64,000 bases of DNA from Synechococcus sp. KORDI-49 (GTDB lineage: Bacteria; Cyanobacteriota; Cyanobacteriia; PCC-6307; Cyanobiaceae). Positions 38,601-46,426 of this stretch are shown piece by piece. Under the pieces are notes generated by a model. That model saw only the letters and a program-made list of their open reading frames with translations, made no database searches and was not told the DNA's origin. The stretch's first letter is position 1. Each line of letters opens with the position of its first letter. Position numbers and translations under genes: made by a program. The stretch spans positions 2,521,814 through 2,585,813 of the forward strand of contig NZ_CP006270.1 in NCBI RefSeq assembly GCF_000737575.1. The letters are read 5' to 3'.

Positions 38601-39491
38601 CGAAGGAGTTAAGATCTGGTCGCTTGTATCTGTTGCTGTCGCGCGGTAGATGACCTCGTTGTGATGCGAATTCTCTTGGATGAAGCCATCTTCTCCAGCT
38701 TTATCACCGGAAGTGATCACTGGGTCAATGCTGTCTGGATCATCTGTCGTCAGAGTGACATCAATGCTGGATTGCTCTGCTGGAATTTCAGAGGGCGAAC
38801 CGTTTGCTGTTGATGCTTCTGATAGTGCCAGGCGAAAGATCTCATTGGCTTCATATGTTTTGTCCTGAGAGATATTAACGATGATCGTCTGATCTGTTTG
38901 ATTTTCTGCGAAGTTAACAACTCCTCCAGGGAGTTGTGTTGCTTCGGGTGAGAAGTCCGATGCATCCGCCAGCGCTACTGTTGTTGAAACGCTGTCATCT
39001 GCAATGACATTCCAGTTCACGGAGCCGGCTGCTCTTGTATCGCCGGACCGACTGATCTTGAATGTGATTGGATTTGCAGAATCTTCAGTTCCTTCTTCCA
39101 GTGTTATGGCGTCAGACGTCCCTTCTGAATTGCTCAGGGCATAGATTGTTTTTGTGATAATACTAACTGGGGCCAATGCATCTCTGTTCTCCCAGCCTTC
39201 ACCTGAGACTGTTCTAACAGAATTGAAAGCAATGAAGACATTGCCACTGGCGATCAGGTTCTCGGTTGGAGTGAACGTCGCAGTGTATATGGTTGGATCG
39301 GCTTCGCTCTGTTGAAGGTCAGTAAAATTACCTAGGCTGATGCCATCATCAGTTTTTGCTGAAATATCTGAGCTTGTAAAAGCACTTGTTTCGTTTAATA
39401 CAAGCTCCTCGCTGAAGTTAAAGGTGAAGGTCGCGGTTTCACCATTCAGCAATTCGCTAGCGCTGCTTGTGATTTCGAGGGTGAGGGCCAT
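35649..39491 (-). CDS. Large cadherin/Ig-type repeat protein, 1280 residues
   Basis: There is no signal peptide, so type I secretion is likely. An N-terminal Ig-like domain (ETATFTFNFSEELVLNETSA) is followed by a Calx-beta-like region. At least three cadherin/VCBS-like repeats follow, with motifs such as WVYSPSANFHGSDDFTVTV and WSYTPKADFSGTDTFTVSVT. An Ig-like domain comes next, then a Pro/Ser linker. The last 280 residues form parallel strand-like repeats (KDDILIGEDATLTNKTMVDL, SGKDKLTIQGEVKKAQIDL). It is acidic and very Ser/Thr/Asp-rich, probably a calcium-binding surface protein. It is divergent from a TPR-glycosyltransferase. Confidence 0.85.
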   Translation of the reverse strand: MALTLEITSSASELLNGETATFTFNFSEELVLNETSAFTSSDISAKTDDGISLGNFTDLQQSEADPTIYTATFTPTENLIASGNVFIAFNSVRTVSGEGWENRDALAPVSIITKTIYALSNSEGTSDAITLEEGTEDSANPITFKISRSGDTRAAGSVNWNVIADDSVSTTVALADASDFSPEATQLPGGVVNFAENQTDQTIIVNISQDKTYEANEIFRLALSEASTANGSPSEIPAEQSSIDVTLTTDDPDSIDPVITSGDKAGEDGFIQENSHHNEVIYRATATDTSDQILTPSSANITFSLKEEDFNAQNDSELFSIDELTGDVRLTFDPDFENPRDAGSNPDIADNIYGFVVVATDQAGNTAEKRVSLEVQDIQLAPIATSPSRVSINENTGAPQPIYTTQIEDYPYPMMYGLKNVNDSESFTIDVSTGIVSLKPTEFPDFETKNSYNFTVTLNGEEGNSEKAVALTINNVDEAAAITGNLTASTDEDTSVTGKISATDPEGLSDGSYFSIATNNSPDNGTASINRESGSWVYSPSANFHGSDDFTVTVTDDGGGTTSQLISISINPTPDAPVISGDLSGTGLPFIGDPEKDQPIRGTIEVTDPDNRIGTSSSFKLVEGSSPTSTGGAAAISEETGYWSYFPKKDYRGPDTFAVQITDATGSTTEQTILISVDDPATNESAAIGGDISGQGEEDSTTPITGTLTALDVEGLTSENIFSISRAASNGNASIDASTGTWSYTPKADFSGTDTFTVSVTDDQGGTTDQAISITIGGVIDPVSTPDLTNDSGRSSTDNITNAGNPSFSGTADSGADVEVRITTSGNPNTSTSTFSLVGVANSLGVWNLTLGDDVALTDGTYTVTATSTIDGETATSDPLTITVDTTSPVITSGATPTGGDDNAGSQSIIYKTVANDASPLPLKFSLKPDNDDDAASFTINPDSGDIRLNSQKPIEVKTAYALTVVATDAAGNAAEQLIALTRDDLGQSAPQNTDQTPTFAATPSQPASSPSSGGAANGSAPSFEAIPLETSAGFEKSQSGDRILAQAPRGDVSIPSSQTEKLKVLESADDGIEIELTDTLIDLDLTSRSSNVVFGGRKLKSSTVRFEEGLTADLVSTAELVEKTSFVMTEGKDKATFNSGVIKKSTIEAGGGKDDILIGEDATLTNKTMVDLGSGKDKLTIQGEVKKAQIDLGDDNQKDKVFVDSLDLITKKLVIKSFGQKDKLVIDGETYNKSAIEDEDQRIGKIRVRFLDATTNGSSKDDDSSDLTSVIASNGFDFL

Positions 39492-39556
39492 GACCTGATG
39501 GGCACTAATTTGGAAGCTAACCGCGAGGCTGGGCGATTGCTATCCATGACTATAAA

Positions 39557-39584
39557 ATCTTAGAGTTTGGTGAGCTTTAGTCAA
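39557..39584 (-). promoter_or_regulatory. Sigma70-type promoter of the 1280-residue protein gene
   Basis: On the minus strand a TTGACT box (39584-39579) and a TAAGAT box (39562-39557) are 16 bases apart. Transcription would start about 60 bases before the ATG at 39491. This part of the 291-base divergent intergenic gap is the only clear signal seen; the other half, facing the glycosyltransferase, shows no convincing promoter. Confidence 0.55.
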
Positions 39585-39782
39585 CACAGGAAGCAGTCTT
39601 TGCATAAAAGGTTGCTGCGTTTGTCATTCCTCACAAACCCATCGGCCCAAGCTTCTGACAACCCCTTGGAGTGTGCCGACTTGTCGATTGTCACAGTCTT
39701 TGCTCTGTTTGGGCCTGTTCGGACTCAATAGAGATGTCTATGACAGCTTTTTACCTAGACTCGGAAAACAATCATTCTCCAA

Positions 39783-41570
39783 ATGGGCCGCCCTGGCATT
39801 GCCAAAGGCTTTGGTAGGTCTGGAAAACAGGGCGTCCCCGAGCACGCGGGCAACCCTCATGGCATCGATGCCGATGAAGCGTCTGCTTCCCGATCGCATC
39901 AGTCTCTTTATTTGCAGCATGTTCTCCCCTGTCTGGCTCGGGGAAATCTGAGCCAGGCAGAGCCCATCCTCAAGCTCCTGGCTCAATCAAAAACTGATGT
40001 AGCCGAGGTCTATCGAGATCTGGCCAATCTCTGTGAGTCTCAGCAGAGACTGGGAGAGTCGCTTGTCTACCGCGACCTTTGGCTCGACCACCCATCGGCA
40101 GACGAAACAGAACTGCTCAGGCAGTCAGAGACAGCCGATCACCTCGGGCGGAAGCAAACGGCAGCAAAGCTGTTTGAGGTGTTGCTCAAGCGTGGGCCGA
40201 AGTCGCAGTCTTCCCGCATCGCTGTCCTCCGACAGCTGATGCTTCAGGAGTGCTTTCTGGAAGCTCGTTCACACATTGAATCCTGGTTCGGCCAGACCTG
40301 TGATTCGGAAGTCCTTGAGTTGCTGTCCATCTGTGCCGTTGAGCTGAAGGAGTCTGAGCTCGCCTGCTGTTTAGCTCAGTCCTGTCTTCAGGAGCGCTCT
40401 TCAGCCATTGCCCATGCCGTTCTTGCTGCTGCCTTGCAACGCCAGTTTCGGGAACGTGAGGCCTATGACCATCTGAAAACTTCGATCGCACTCAGCTCTG
40501 ATCCGCAGGCCTTGCCTTGGCCTGTCGCCCGATTGCTGGCAGGGGTCTGCCTCGAACAGAACCGTCTTGACATGGCTGACGAGCTGCTCCAGAAGGCTCG
40601 ATTGGATCAGCCCGCATCGCGCCAGCTTCTCGCGCAGTGGGGTGAGTTGCAGTTGTTGTGTGGGAACTGGACCAATGGGTTTCGGTTTTGCTCAGCGAGC
40701 CGCAGGGCGGATCTGTCGCTGCCATCCGCGGATGCTTTCGAGCTCCGTGGGGTCGCTGAACCTGCCTCAGAGGTGCCTCCACTGATCTTGGCATCGGATG
40801 GAACTCTGGGCGACTCACTGTTGTTCAGTCGTTATGCACCTTGGATTACGACAGCACTCAGTCGGCCTGTTCATTTGTATGTTCAGCCTCCGGTGCTGCG
40901 CCTTCTCAGAGATAGCTTCCAGGCACCGATCGAGGTTCATCCGATCGGAGAGCTCACCTCTCATCCTTCCGAGTGGATTCTTCCAATGCAGGATGCCCCT
41001 GCTGTTTTTGGCGCCTGTGACCAACAGCCTGTTCTTGCTGCCCCCTGTTTAAGAGCTGACCCTGCTCTGGTTGAGGTCTGGCGGAAGAGGCTTGATCTCG
41101 GGAGTGGTGAACGCTTGATCGGTATCAACTGGAATGGTTCCGCGTTACAAGCCTCTCGCGAAAGAGTTTCTTCAGACATTCCACTCAATGCGTTTTCAGC
41201 TATCGCACAGCGACCTGGTGTGCGTCTCTTATCCCTGCAAAAGGGATTCGGTGCTGAACAACTTCGTCACTGCCGTTTTGCTGACCGCTTTGTCTCGTGC
41301 CAAAACGAGGTGTCTCATGAAGTGCGCCTGGAGCACATGGCAGCCTTGATCACCCTCTGTGAATGGGTGATCTGCGATGACAGTGGCCCAGCACATCTGG
41401 CTGGAAGCTTGAGCAGTCCAACCATTCTTCTGCTTCCCGAACGTGCTGGCTGGAGATGGGGAGGTTTTTGCAGTCGATCTCCCTGGTACCCAACGCTTCA
41501 TCTGCTCAGGAGATCTGAGTCAAAGGGTTGGGATGACCTGATGTCTGAAGCGAGTGAACTAATGAATTGA
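39783..41570 (+). CDS. TPR-containing glycosyltransferase
   Basis: A 595-residue protein. Residues of about 45-310 are helical TPR-like repeats (AEVYRDLANLCESQQRLGES, LLAGVCLEQNRLDMADELLQ). The C-terminal half resembles GT9/GT41-type transferases, with LILASDGTLGDSLLFSRYAP, LIGINWNGS and WVICDDSGPAHLAGSLSSP. An in-frame stop just upstream makes ATG 39783 the longest possible start. Enzymes of this build modify surface proteins or glycans. The divergent position to the 1280-residue protein suggests that protein as an acceptor, which is inference. Confidence 0.8.
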   Translation: MGRPGIAKGFGRSGKQGVPEHAGNPHGIDADEASASRSHQSLYLQHVLPCLARGNLSQAEPILKLLAQSKTDVAEVYRDLANLCESQQRLGESLVYRDLWLDHPSADETELLRQSETADHLGRKQTAAKLFEVLLKRGPKSQSSRIAVLRQLMLQECFLEARSHIESWFGQTCDSEVLELLSICAVELKESELACCLAQSCLQERSSAIAHAVLAAALQRQFREREAYDHLKTSIALSSDPQALPWPVARLLAGVCLEQNRLDMADELLQKARLDQPASRQLLAQWGELQLLCGNWTNGFRFCSASRRADLSLPSADAFELRGVAEPASEVPPLILASDGTLGDSLLFSRYAPWITTALSRPVHLYVQPPVLRLLRDSFQAPIEVHPIGELTSHPSEWILPMQDAPAVFGACDQQPVLAAPCLRADPALVEVWRKRLDLGSGERLIGINWNGSALQASRERVSSDIPLNAFSAIAQRPGVRLLSLQKGFGAEQLRHCRFADRFVSCQNEVSHEVRLEHMAALITLCEWVICDDSGPAHLAGSLSSPTILLLPERAGWRWGGFCSRSPWYPTLHLLRRSESKGWDDLMSEASELMN

Positions 41571-41689
41571 TCAGGCCAAGGCGACCTAAAAGTGAAGAAA
41601 ACCTTGAGATTCAATGTCAATAAAGCATGATCTGCGTACTCATTCATGATGTTCCGGTTAGCGTTAGCTTGATCTTCCGGAGAGCATCG

Positions 41690-42118
41690 ATGGCGATCAC
41701 TAGCAGCCGGTTGTGCACCGGTGCATCCCTAATTTGCGCTGCTTCAGCATTTCTTGCAAATCCATCTCCTGTCAGTGCACAGTGCGGTCCTACTGGATGT
41801 ACGACCGCTGCACCACAGGTTGGCTTGCCTGCCATCACGCGACCAACCGCTGCACAATCTGTGGCAATGGCTTCGCGGATCGCAGCACTCGAAGCACGAA
41901 TGAATCAAATGACTGCTGTCAGTTCTCCGAGTGGCAGTCCATCATTTCGCGACGATTCTTCAACTAAGTCTGCTTCAAAGGCGTTTCTTGCGGCGATGAA
42001 TACAAGAACCTGGATAAATGGTGAAGGTCTCTGGCAGATGTCACCCAGCGGTGCCACATGCCAACTATCCTCCGGTGTGTCGACCCTGAATAGCTCCCCC
42101 TGCTCTAGTTCTTTCTGA
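41690..42118 (+). CDS. Small secreted protein, Ser-rich
   Basis: With ATG 41690 as start, preceded by a GGAGAG at good spacing, the protein has 142 residues; the frame is open to ATG 41627. A signal peptide (MAITSSRLCTGASLICAASA) ends near PVSAQCGP. The mature protein is rich in Ser, Thr and Ala, has four cysteines and ends SSPCSSSF. A helical stretch AMASRIAALEARMNQM lies in the middle. No family was recognised. It is the first gene of the secreted-protein run. Confidence 0.6.
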   Translation: MAITSSRLCTGASLICAASAFLANPSPVSAQCGPTGCTTAAPQVGLPAITRPTAAQSVAMASRIAALEARMNQMTAVSSPSGSPSFRDDSSTKSASKAFLAAMNTRTWINGEGLWQMSPSGATCQLSSGVSTLNSSPCSSSF

Positions 42119-42177
42119 ACTGGTTAAAGGGTCTGAGGGCTTTCGGATCTCTTCAATCTCATTTGAGACTTAGGACG

Positions 42178-42894
42178 ATGTTCGCAATCTCAGGCCTCAA
42201 GATTTCTGGTGTGGTTGCAGCTTCTGTTGCCTCAGCACTCTTTGCTTCAGCCCTTTCGCCTGCTCAGGCTCAGATCACCCAGGCAGGAATCACTGTCACC
42301 GCTCCCGAGAAGGGAACGACACAGAATCTTTCCGTGACGAACGGAAGTAGAACATCACTGGCTGTTGGCAACACAACCAGTTTTGGTGCTGCTTCCAATC
42401 TCACTCTTTCGAAGGGTCTGACGGGTGTCAGTCGCACAGTTCTGATTCCATCGTCTGTCGCGATCAATAGCGACATCGGTGATAATGCTCTTGGTCAAAC
42501 CACCATCAACATCAGTAATCTGGCCGCCAACGGCGATGATGGAAGCATTACCCCTGATGGCGATTCTGGTGTCAGTGGCGGTACCATTGAGTTGCAGGAA
42601 GGAACTCAGTACGCTTCAGGTAATGCCGATATCATCGGTATGGGCGCAGCGGTGCTCTTGAACATTGATCCAGGCAGTGCAACAGCTCCAGGCGAAGCCA
42701 GCTTCTTTGCCACAGTGTTCCCGAACATCAATGGTCTTGAAGCTTGTCAGCCGACACATGACAAGGCTTGTCCTTACGTGACCAATGATGATCTGGTGAG
42801 TGGCAATACAGGTGCTAATGCAAGCCTTTCCACCACCACCAACATTGATATCAACGCGAATTCCTTCGTCAACACGTTTGCTCAGAGCTTCTGA
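42178..42894 (+). CDS. Secreted Thr/Asn/Ser-rich protein
   Basis: With ATG 42178 as start (TTG 42163 is possible) the protein has 238 residues. A signal peptide ends near PAQAQITQ. The mature part is acidic and rich in Thr, Asn, Ser and Gly with beta propensity, and contains a Cys pair in LEACQPTHDKACPYV. It ends NANSFVNTFAQSF, a pattern echoed at the ends of the gene 42901 and 392-residue proteins. No family was recognised. Confidence 0.65.
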   Translation: MFAISGLKISGVVAASVASALFASALSPAQAQITQAGITVTAPEKGTTQNLSVTNGSRTSLAVGNTTSFGAASNLTLSKGLTGVSRTVLIPSSVAINSDIGDNALGQTTINISNLAANGDDGSITPDGDSGVSGGTIELQEGTQYASGNADIIGMGAAVLLNIDPGSATAPGEASFFATVFPNINGLEACQPTHDKACPYVTNDDLVSGNTGANASLSTTTNIDINANSFVNTFAQSF

Positions 42895-42900
42895 GTTCTC

Positions 42901-43419
42901 ATGTTGGTTAGAAGAATCATGCTTCGCTTCACTTTTGTTCTGGCTGTTTCTGTCTTAGGAGCTGCGGCTTCACAAGCTCAGATTCTTGAGAGAACGTCGA
43001 CCAATTCAGGTACGAATCGCGTTTTTCAATACGCGATTCAATCCACATACGGAACTCAGACATCTGCTGATGCAACCCCGAACTTAAGGGTTGAGACAGA
43101 GGCAGTTCTGAATCTGAAGGAAGATAGCTTCTTAACCAACACAGCTGGTGATGTCGGTGGTAGCACAAGTGCTGTGTTTACCACGACGCCCACAGGCTCC
43201 AATGTCGTTCTGAGTGGGATTACTGCCAACAACCAGTTTCTTCTGGATACTGGCACAAGTTTCCGTTCTGCACTGACTACAACGGAACCTGACGGTGAAC
43301 CCAGTATCGGCACAGCGTCTGCGACAGCGACCCATACCATGACCATCACGGTGAGTGACGGCACCAGTTCTTTCCTGAACACCCTGCGGGAAAACTTTGA
43401 ATCTCCAGAACCTGAGTGA
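42901..43419 (+). CDS. Secreted Thr/Ser-rich protein
   Basis: A 172-residue protein; ATG 42919 is an alternative start. A signal peptide (FTFVLAVSVLGAAASQAQ) is followed by a Thr/Ser/Asn-rich mature region with no cysteine. It ends SSFLNTLRENFESPEPE, resembling the SFVNTFAQSF end of the upstream protein. It starts 6 bases after the upstream stop, so the two share a transcript. No family was recognised. Confidence 0.65.
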   Translation: MLVRRIMLRFTFVLAVSVLGAAASQAQILERTSTNSGTNRVFQYAIQSTYGTQTSADATPNLRVETEAVLNLKEDSFLTNTAGDVGGSTSAVFTTTPTGSNVVLSGITANNQFLLDTGTSFRSALTTTEPDGEPSIGTASATATHTMTITVSDGTSSFLNTLRENFESPEPE

Positions 43420-43554
43420 TTCAATCTGACTGGTTGAGCAATCCTACTGCGACATAGCACGACACTTTCTACTTTGCAGTGCGCTGGCCGTCAGTCATTG
43501 GTGACGGCGATACATTCCATGAACTCTTTGCAGTGCAAGAACTGTTTTCCCTTC

Positions 43555-43560
43555 TATAAT
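43555..43560 (+). promoter_or_regulatory. Consensus -10 box
   Basis: A perfect TATAAT lies 27 bases before ATG 43587 in an otherwise empty 232-base gap. No well-placed -35 box was found: TTGCAG at 43528 is 21 bases upstream. It would give a very short leader for the next gene. Confidence 0.35.
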
Positions 43561-43651
43561 CAAAACTGTTGGACACCCAGTCTGTCATGACCGGCGAGTC
43601 GGCCTACTTATCGCAGTCTCTGCCACACTGACTATCCTGGCACCACTGTCT

Positions 43652-44221
43652 GTGAAGCCAATTCTTGCTCAGCAGACAAACAACAGCTCGTCGCTGACCA
43701 ACTCTGCGGCACCTTCAGCATCTTCAACAACGACTGGCGGTACCAATATCAATTATCAAACCAACAACGCTTACCAGAATGAAGTTGGATTTGGCCCTGG
43801 AATTTTTTGCCGAACGCCAACTCTCTTCCTGGGTGGGAACTATGGAGAAAATGAACTTGATTCCTTTGATGCCATTTCAACAAGTGGCAATGAAGCTAAC
43901 AACTATTCTATCAATGCTGGTTTGGTCTTCCCATTCGGTTCGCCTGCGCAACGCTCTTGTAATCGCTTGGCATCCTTGATTGTCCAAGACCGTGAGATTT
44001 CCACCCAGCTTTCCATGATTCGTGCCTGTGCTTCCTTGCAGCGGGATGGAATCAAAGTCGACCCTGAGTTGTATCCACTTCTTGAAAAGTGTGCCACCAA
44101 TGTGCTGGGCCCCAAGCCTCCCTCCTCGAGAGCGGCAGCACCACCACCACGTCGTATGGCTCCACAGCCTCGACAGCAGCAGAGTCTTCCGCCAAAGGTT
44201 CCACAAACCACACGTAGCTGA
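43652..44221 (+). CDS. Secreted protein with disrupted signal peptide start
   Basis: From GTG 43652 the protein has 189 residues: an Asn/Ser/Thr-rich head, a middle with VGFGPGIFCRTPTLFLGGNY, three more cysteines, and a Pro/Gln/Arg-rich tail (PPPRRMAPQPRQQQSLPP). The same frame upstream encodes an excellent signal peptide (RRVGLLIAVSATLTILAPLS) but has no ATG, GTG or TTG. The only nearby ATG (43587) is in another frame and meets a stop. Insertion of one base near 43590-43595 would give a normal start. No family was recognised. Confidence 0.6.
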   Translation: MKPILAQQTNNSSSLTNSAAPSASSTTTGGTNINYQTNNAYQNEVGFGPGIFCRTPTLFLGGNYGENELDSFDAISTSGNEANNYSINAGLVFPFGSPAQRSCNRLASLIVQDREISTQLSMIRACASLQRDGIKVDPELYPLLEKCATNVLGPKPPSSRAAAPPPRRMAPQPRQQQSLPPKVPQTTRS

Positions 44222-44226
44222 AGACG

Positions 44227-44592
44227 ATGACAATTCATCAAACAATTCCACTGTCAGGATTGCTTTGCTTGGCAGCCATTTTTGATTTGAGTGGTTATGT
44301 GGCTCGTTCACAGTCACTCTTTGATGGATTTAATGCTTACTGCACAAGCAACAAAGATTACACTGGGTCGTGCACAAATGTTGAGACGAGTAAAGATTAT
44401 TCCTGCACCCTGATTCCCGGTAGCCTGATCGATTGCTTGAGTGATTCTGGATACGAATTCCAATGTTTATTTGCAAGCCAGCACACCCAAGGCCAGGCTA
44501 CATTTTATTGCGATGCACAAACTGAAGAAATGCTTTATCAAGAAGAACAGGCAGGTGCCACCTTTAAAAATGTTCTGCAGAATTCTCTTTAA
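44227..44592 (+). CDS. Small secreted Cys-containing protein
   Basis: A 121-residue protein starting 5 bases after the upstream stop. A hydrophobic signal (LSGLLCLAAIFDLSGYVARS) is followed by a mature part with six cysteines (for example AYCTSNKDYTGSCTNVETSK), suggesting disulfides. Its stop overlaps the next ATG by one base (TAATG). No family was recognised. Confidence 0.6.
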   Translation: MTIHQTIPLSGLLCLAAIFDLSGYVARSQSLFDGFNAYCTSNKDYTGSCTNVETSKDYSCTLIPGSLIDCLSDSGYEFQCLFASQHTQGQATFYCDAQTEEMLYQEEQAGATFKNVLQNSL

Positions 44593-44924
44593 TGAAAAAT
44601 CTTAATTCGCTCCGGCTTTTTTCTCTATCCCTCTTGCTTCCTCTTCTTTGCTGTCAGGTTCAAGCCAGGCCCTGTAAGTTGACCGATCCTGAGGGAAATA
44701 ATCCAGATAATCTTTGCCCTCAATATACGTTTACTCCTGGTGTCCATTCGAATGCTTTTCGACCTGGAGAAGGCCGACCAGTCCGTGGCTTGTCAACAGC
44801 TGCCAGCCCGCTTGGGCCCATCCAGATTGATCCAGGAAAGGAATTCTGGACTGAAATCAAGACTCAGGGCAGTACGCGTCAGTTGAAGACAAGCGGAAAC
44901 AAATCGTACAGTGTCTCTAAATAA
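44592..44924 (+). CDS. Small secreted protein
   Basis: A 110-residue protein overlapping the preceding stop by one base. The signal peptide LRLFSLSLLLPLLCCQVQAR is followed by a mature part with CKLTDPEGNNPDNLCPQY (two cysteines) and a basic C-terminus (QLKTSGNKSYSVSK). No family was recognised. It is the last gene before the tandem duplication. Confidence 0.6.
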   Translation: MKNLNSLRLFSLSLLLPLLCCQVQARPCKLTDPEGNNPDNLCPQYTFTPGVHSNAFRPGEGRPVRGLSTAASPLGPIQIDPGKEFWTEIKTQGSTRQLKTSGNKSYSVSK

Positions 44925-44976
44925 ATACTTAAGAAAGGGCTTGATATTTTTTTAATGCCCCCTGTATCCCTGCGTT

Positions 44977-45005
44977 TTGTCAGTTTTCGCTTCTCTGGCT
45001 AGATT
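44977..45005 (+). promoter_or_regulatory. Promoter of the first 392-residue protein gene
   Basis: TTGTCA (44977-44982) and TAGATT (45000-45005) are separated by 17 bases, ending 46 bases before the ATG. At the same offset before the second copy there is TAGGTT (46375-46380) without a good -35 box, so the first copy may have the stronger promoter. Confidence 0.5.
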
Positions 45006-45051
45006 TTTTTCGGGACAGTACATCTGTCCCTGCATGTTCAATCCCTGAATC

Positions 45052-46230
45052 ATGAAATCACCTCTTCTTCTTGCAGCTCTGCTGCTCGTGGCTCCGGCCG
45101 CGGCGAACGCTCAAAGCGTCGCTGGATCTGACGACCCCAACATGTCTGGTACCACCCAGCGCATGTTCATCATCAACGCCACCACCCCCGGTGGACTGAC
45201 CTTCTCGGGCGCCGGTACTGCCACCTTCAACAACGCAGTCGGCACCTCCAACCAGTTCAACGTTGGCTCCAACACCAGCATCGGTGTGAACGCCAGCGTG
45301 TCTGCGACTCAGGAATTTGACGGTCTGTCCCTGGGTGTGATGCAGATGGGTGCAGGCAGCAGCCTGATGCAGACCAACGGCACCTCCTCCTCCGCCGCTG
45401 CAACCCAGGCCGCTTCCGCTGCCGCCAACTCGGTTGCAACGGAAACGGCTCAGCGTGAGTCCCATGCCACTGGCTGGGAAGACGCCACGACGGCGACGAA
45501 CCTGTCCTCCACCGAAACCGGTAACTACGGCAGCTACGACCGGAATGGTGATTGGCAGTGGTCTGTCGACTACGACAGCTCCTGGGGTGAACTGGATGCC
45601 TCCGCTCAGGCTTCCTATGGTTCTGACGGCCAGACTGCTTACGAGACCGAGCAGAGCAACTTCAAACAGTTCAAGAACGCTTATACACAATCTTATAACC
45701 AGAACTATAACTCCAGCTATAGCTCTGCTTACAACAACGTCATCACCAACAGTTCCTCCACGGCTACTGAGTCGTCGGCGACCGGAATCATCAAAGGTGA
45801 TTTCCAGTCCACTGAGGATTCTGTGACCGCCATCGGTCAGGAAGGTCAGCTGGGTGCCATCGTGTCCTCCGCTTTGGCAGCCGCGAACAGCACCAACGAC
45901 ACCACCGGTGGTGCATCCTGGACCGCTGCTTTCAACGCAGCGTATGAGGCTGGCTATCAGCAGTCCGTCGGTCAGACCAGCACTGTCAGCGACAGTCAGG
46001 TTGCCATCGAAGGTCTGGGTGCCATCGCCAGCGTGAACGCCGATGAGGCTTCCAGCTTCACCGTGAACCTGGATCGTCTGGAGGCGTTCAAGTCCACCGG
46101 CACGCAGGATAATTCTTCTGCGACCGCCAACGGTTCTGCCACAGCGACGTTGTCCACCAACTCCTTCGCGACTCAGAACAACCAGCGCACCGCGTCCGCC
46201 TTCATGCAGGCCTTCGCCGCTGCTGACTGA
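45052..46230 (+). CDS. Secreted Ser/Ala/Asn/Tyr-rich protein, copy 1
   Basis: A 392-residue protein with the signal peptide MKSPLLLAALLLVAPAAANA. The mature part has no cysteine, is rich in Ser, Ala, Thr, Asn, Gln and Gly, and shows a beta-prone head (TPGGLTFSGAGTATFNNAVG) and an Ala-rich helical stretch. A striking Tyr/Asn/Ser tract (YTQSYNQNYNSSYSSAYNN) lies at residues 210-228. Such low-complexity composition is seen in amyloid-like, fibre or adhesive matrix proteins, but no family was recognised. It ends ASAFMQAFAAAD. It is followed by a strong terminator. Confidence 0.8.
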   Translation: MKSPLLLAALLLVAPAAANAQSVAGSDDPNMSGTTQRMFIINATTPGGLTFSGAGTATFNNAVGTSNQFNVGSNTSIGVNASVSATQEFDGLSLGVMQMGAGSSLMQTNGTSSSAAATQAASAAANSVATETAQRESHATGWEDATTATNLSSTETGNYGSYDRNGDWQWSVDYDSSWGELDASAQASYGSDGQTAYETEQSNFKQFKNAYTQSYNQNYNSSYSSAYNNVITNSSSTATESSATGIIKGDFQSTEDSVTAIGQEGQLGAIVSSALAAANSTNDTTGGASWTAAFNAAYEAGYQQSVGQTSTVSDSQVAIEGLGAIASVNADEASSFTVNLDRLEAFKSTGTQDNSSATANGSATATLSTNSFATQNNQRTASAFMQAFAAAD

Positions 46231-46256
46231 TCTGATCGCTTGATCCGATCAGGAGG

Positions 46257-46282
46257 GGAGGGGCTTCGGCCCCTCCTTTTTT
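46257..46282 (+). terminator. Intrinsic terminator, copy 1
   Basis: Arms GGAGGGGC (46257-46264) and GCCCCTCC (46269-46276) with a TTCG tetraloop are followed by six T residues, 27 bases after the stop codon. Confidence 0.93.
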
Positions 46283-46426
46283 AATGTTTGCTTTCGGTTT
46301 TCGCCGCGTTTGATGGCATTCCAGCCAAGTCTGCAGCCTTTTCGGTGTTTTTCGTCCAACACAATTTTGATGGCTAGGTTGCGCTGGGGAAGTCTTGTGC
46401 TTCCCTCCATGTTCAATCCCTGAACG

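Noticed and set aside
39673..39951. 92-codon frame before and into the glycosyltransferase gene
   Set aside because: Mostly overlaps the glycosyltransferase in another frame and has no recognisable motif.
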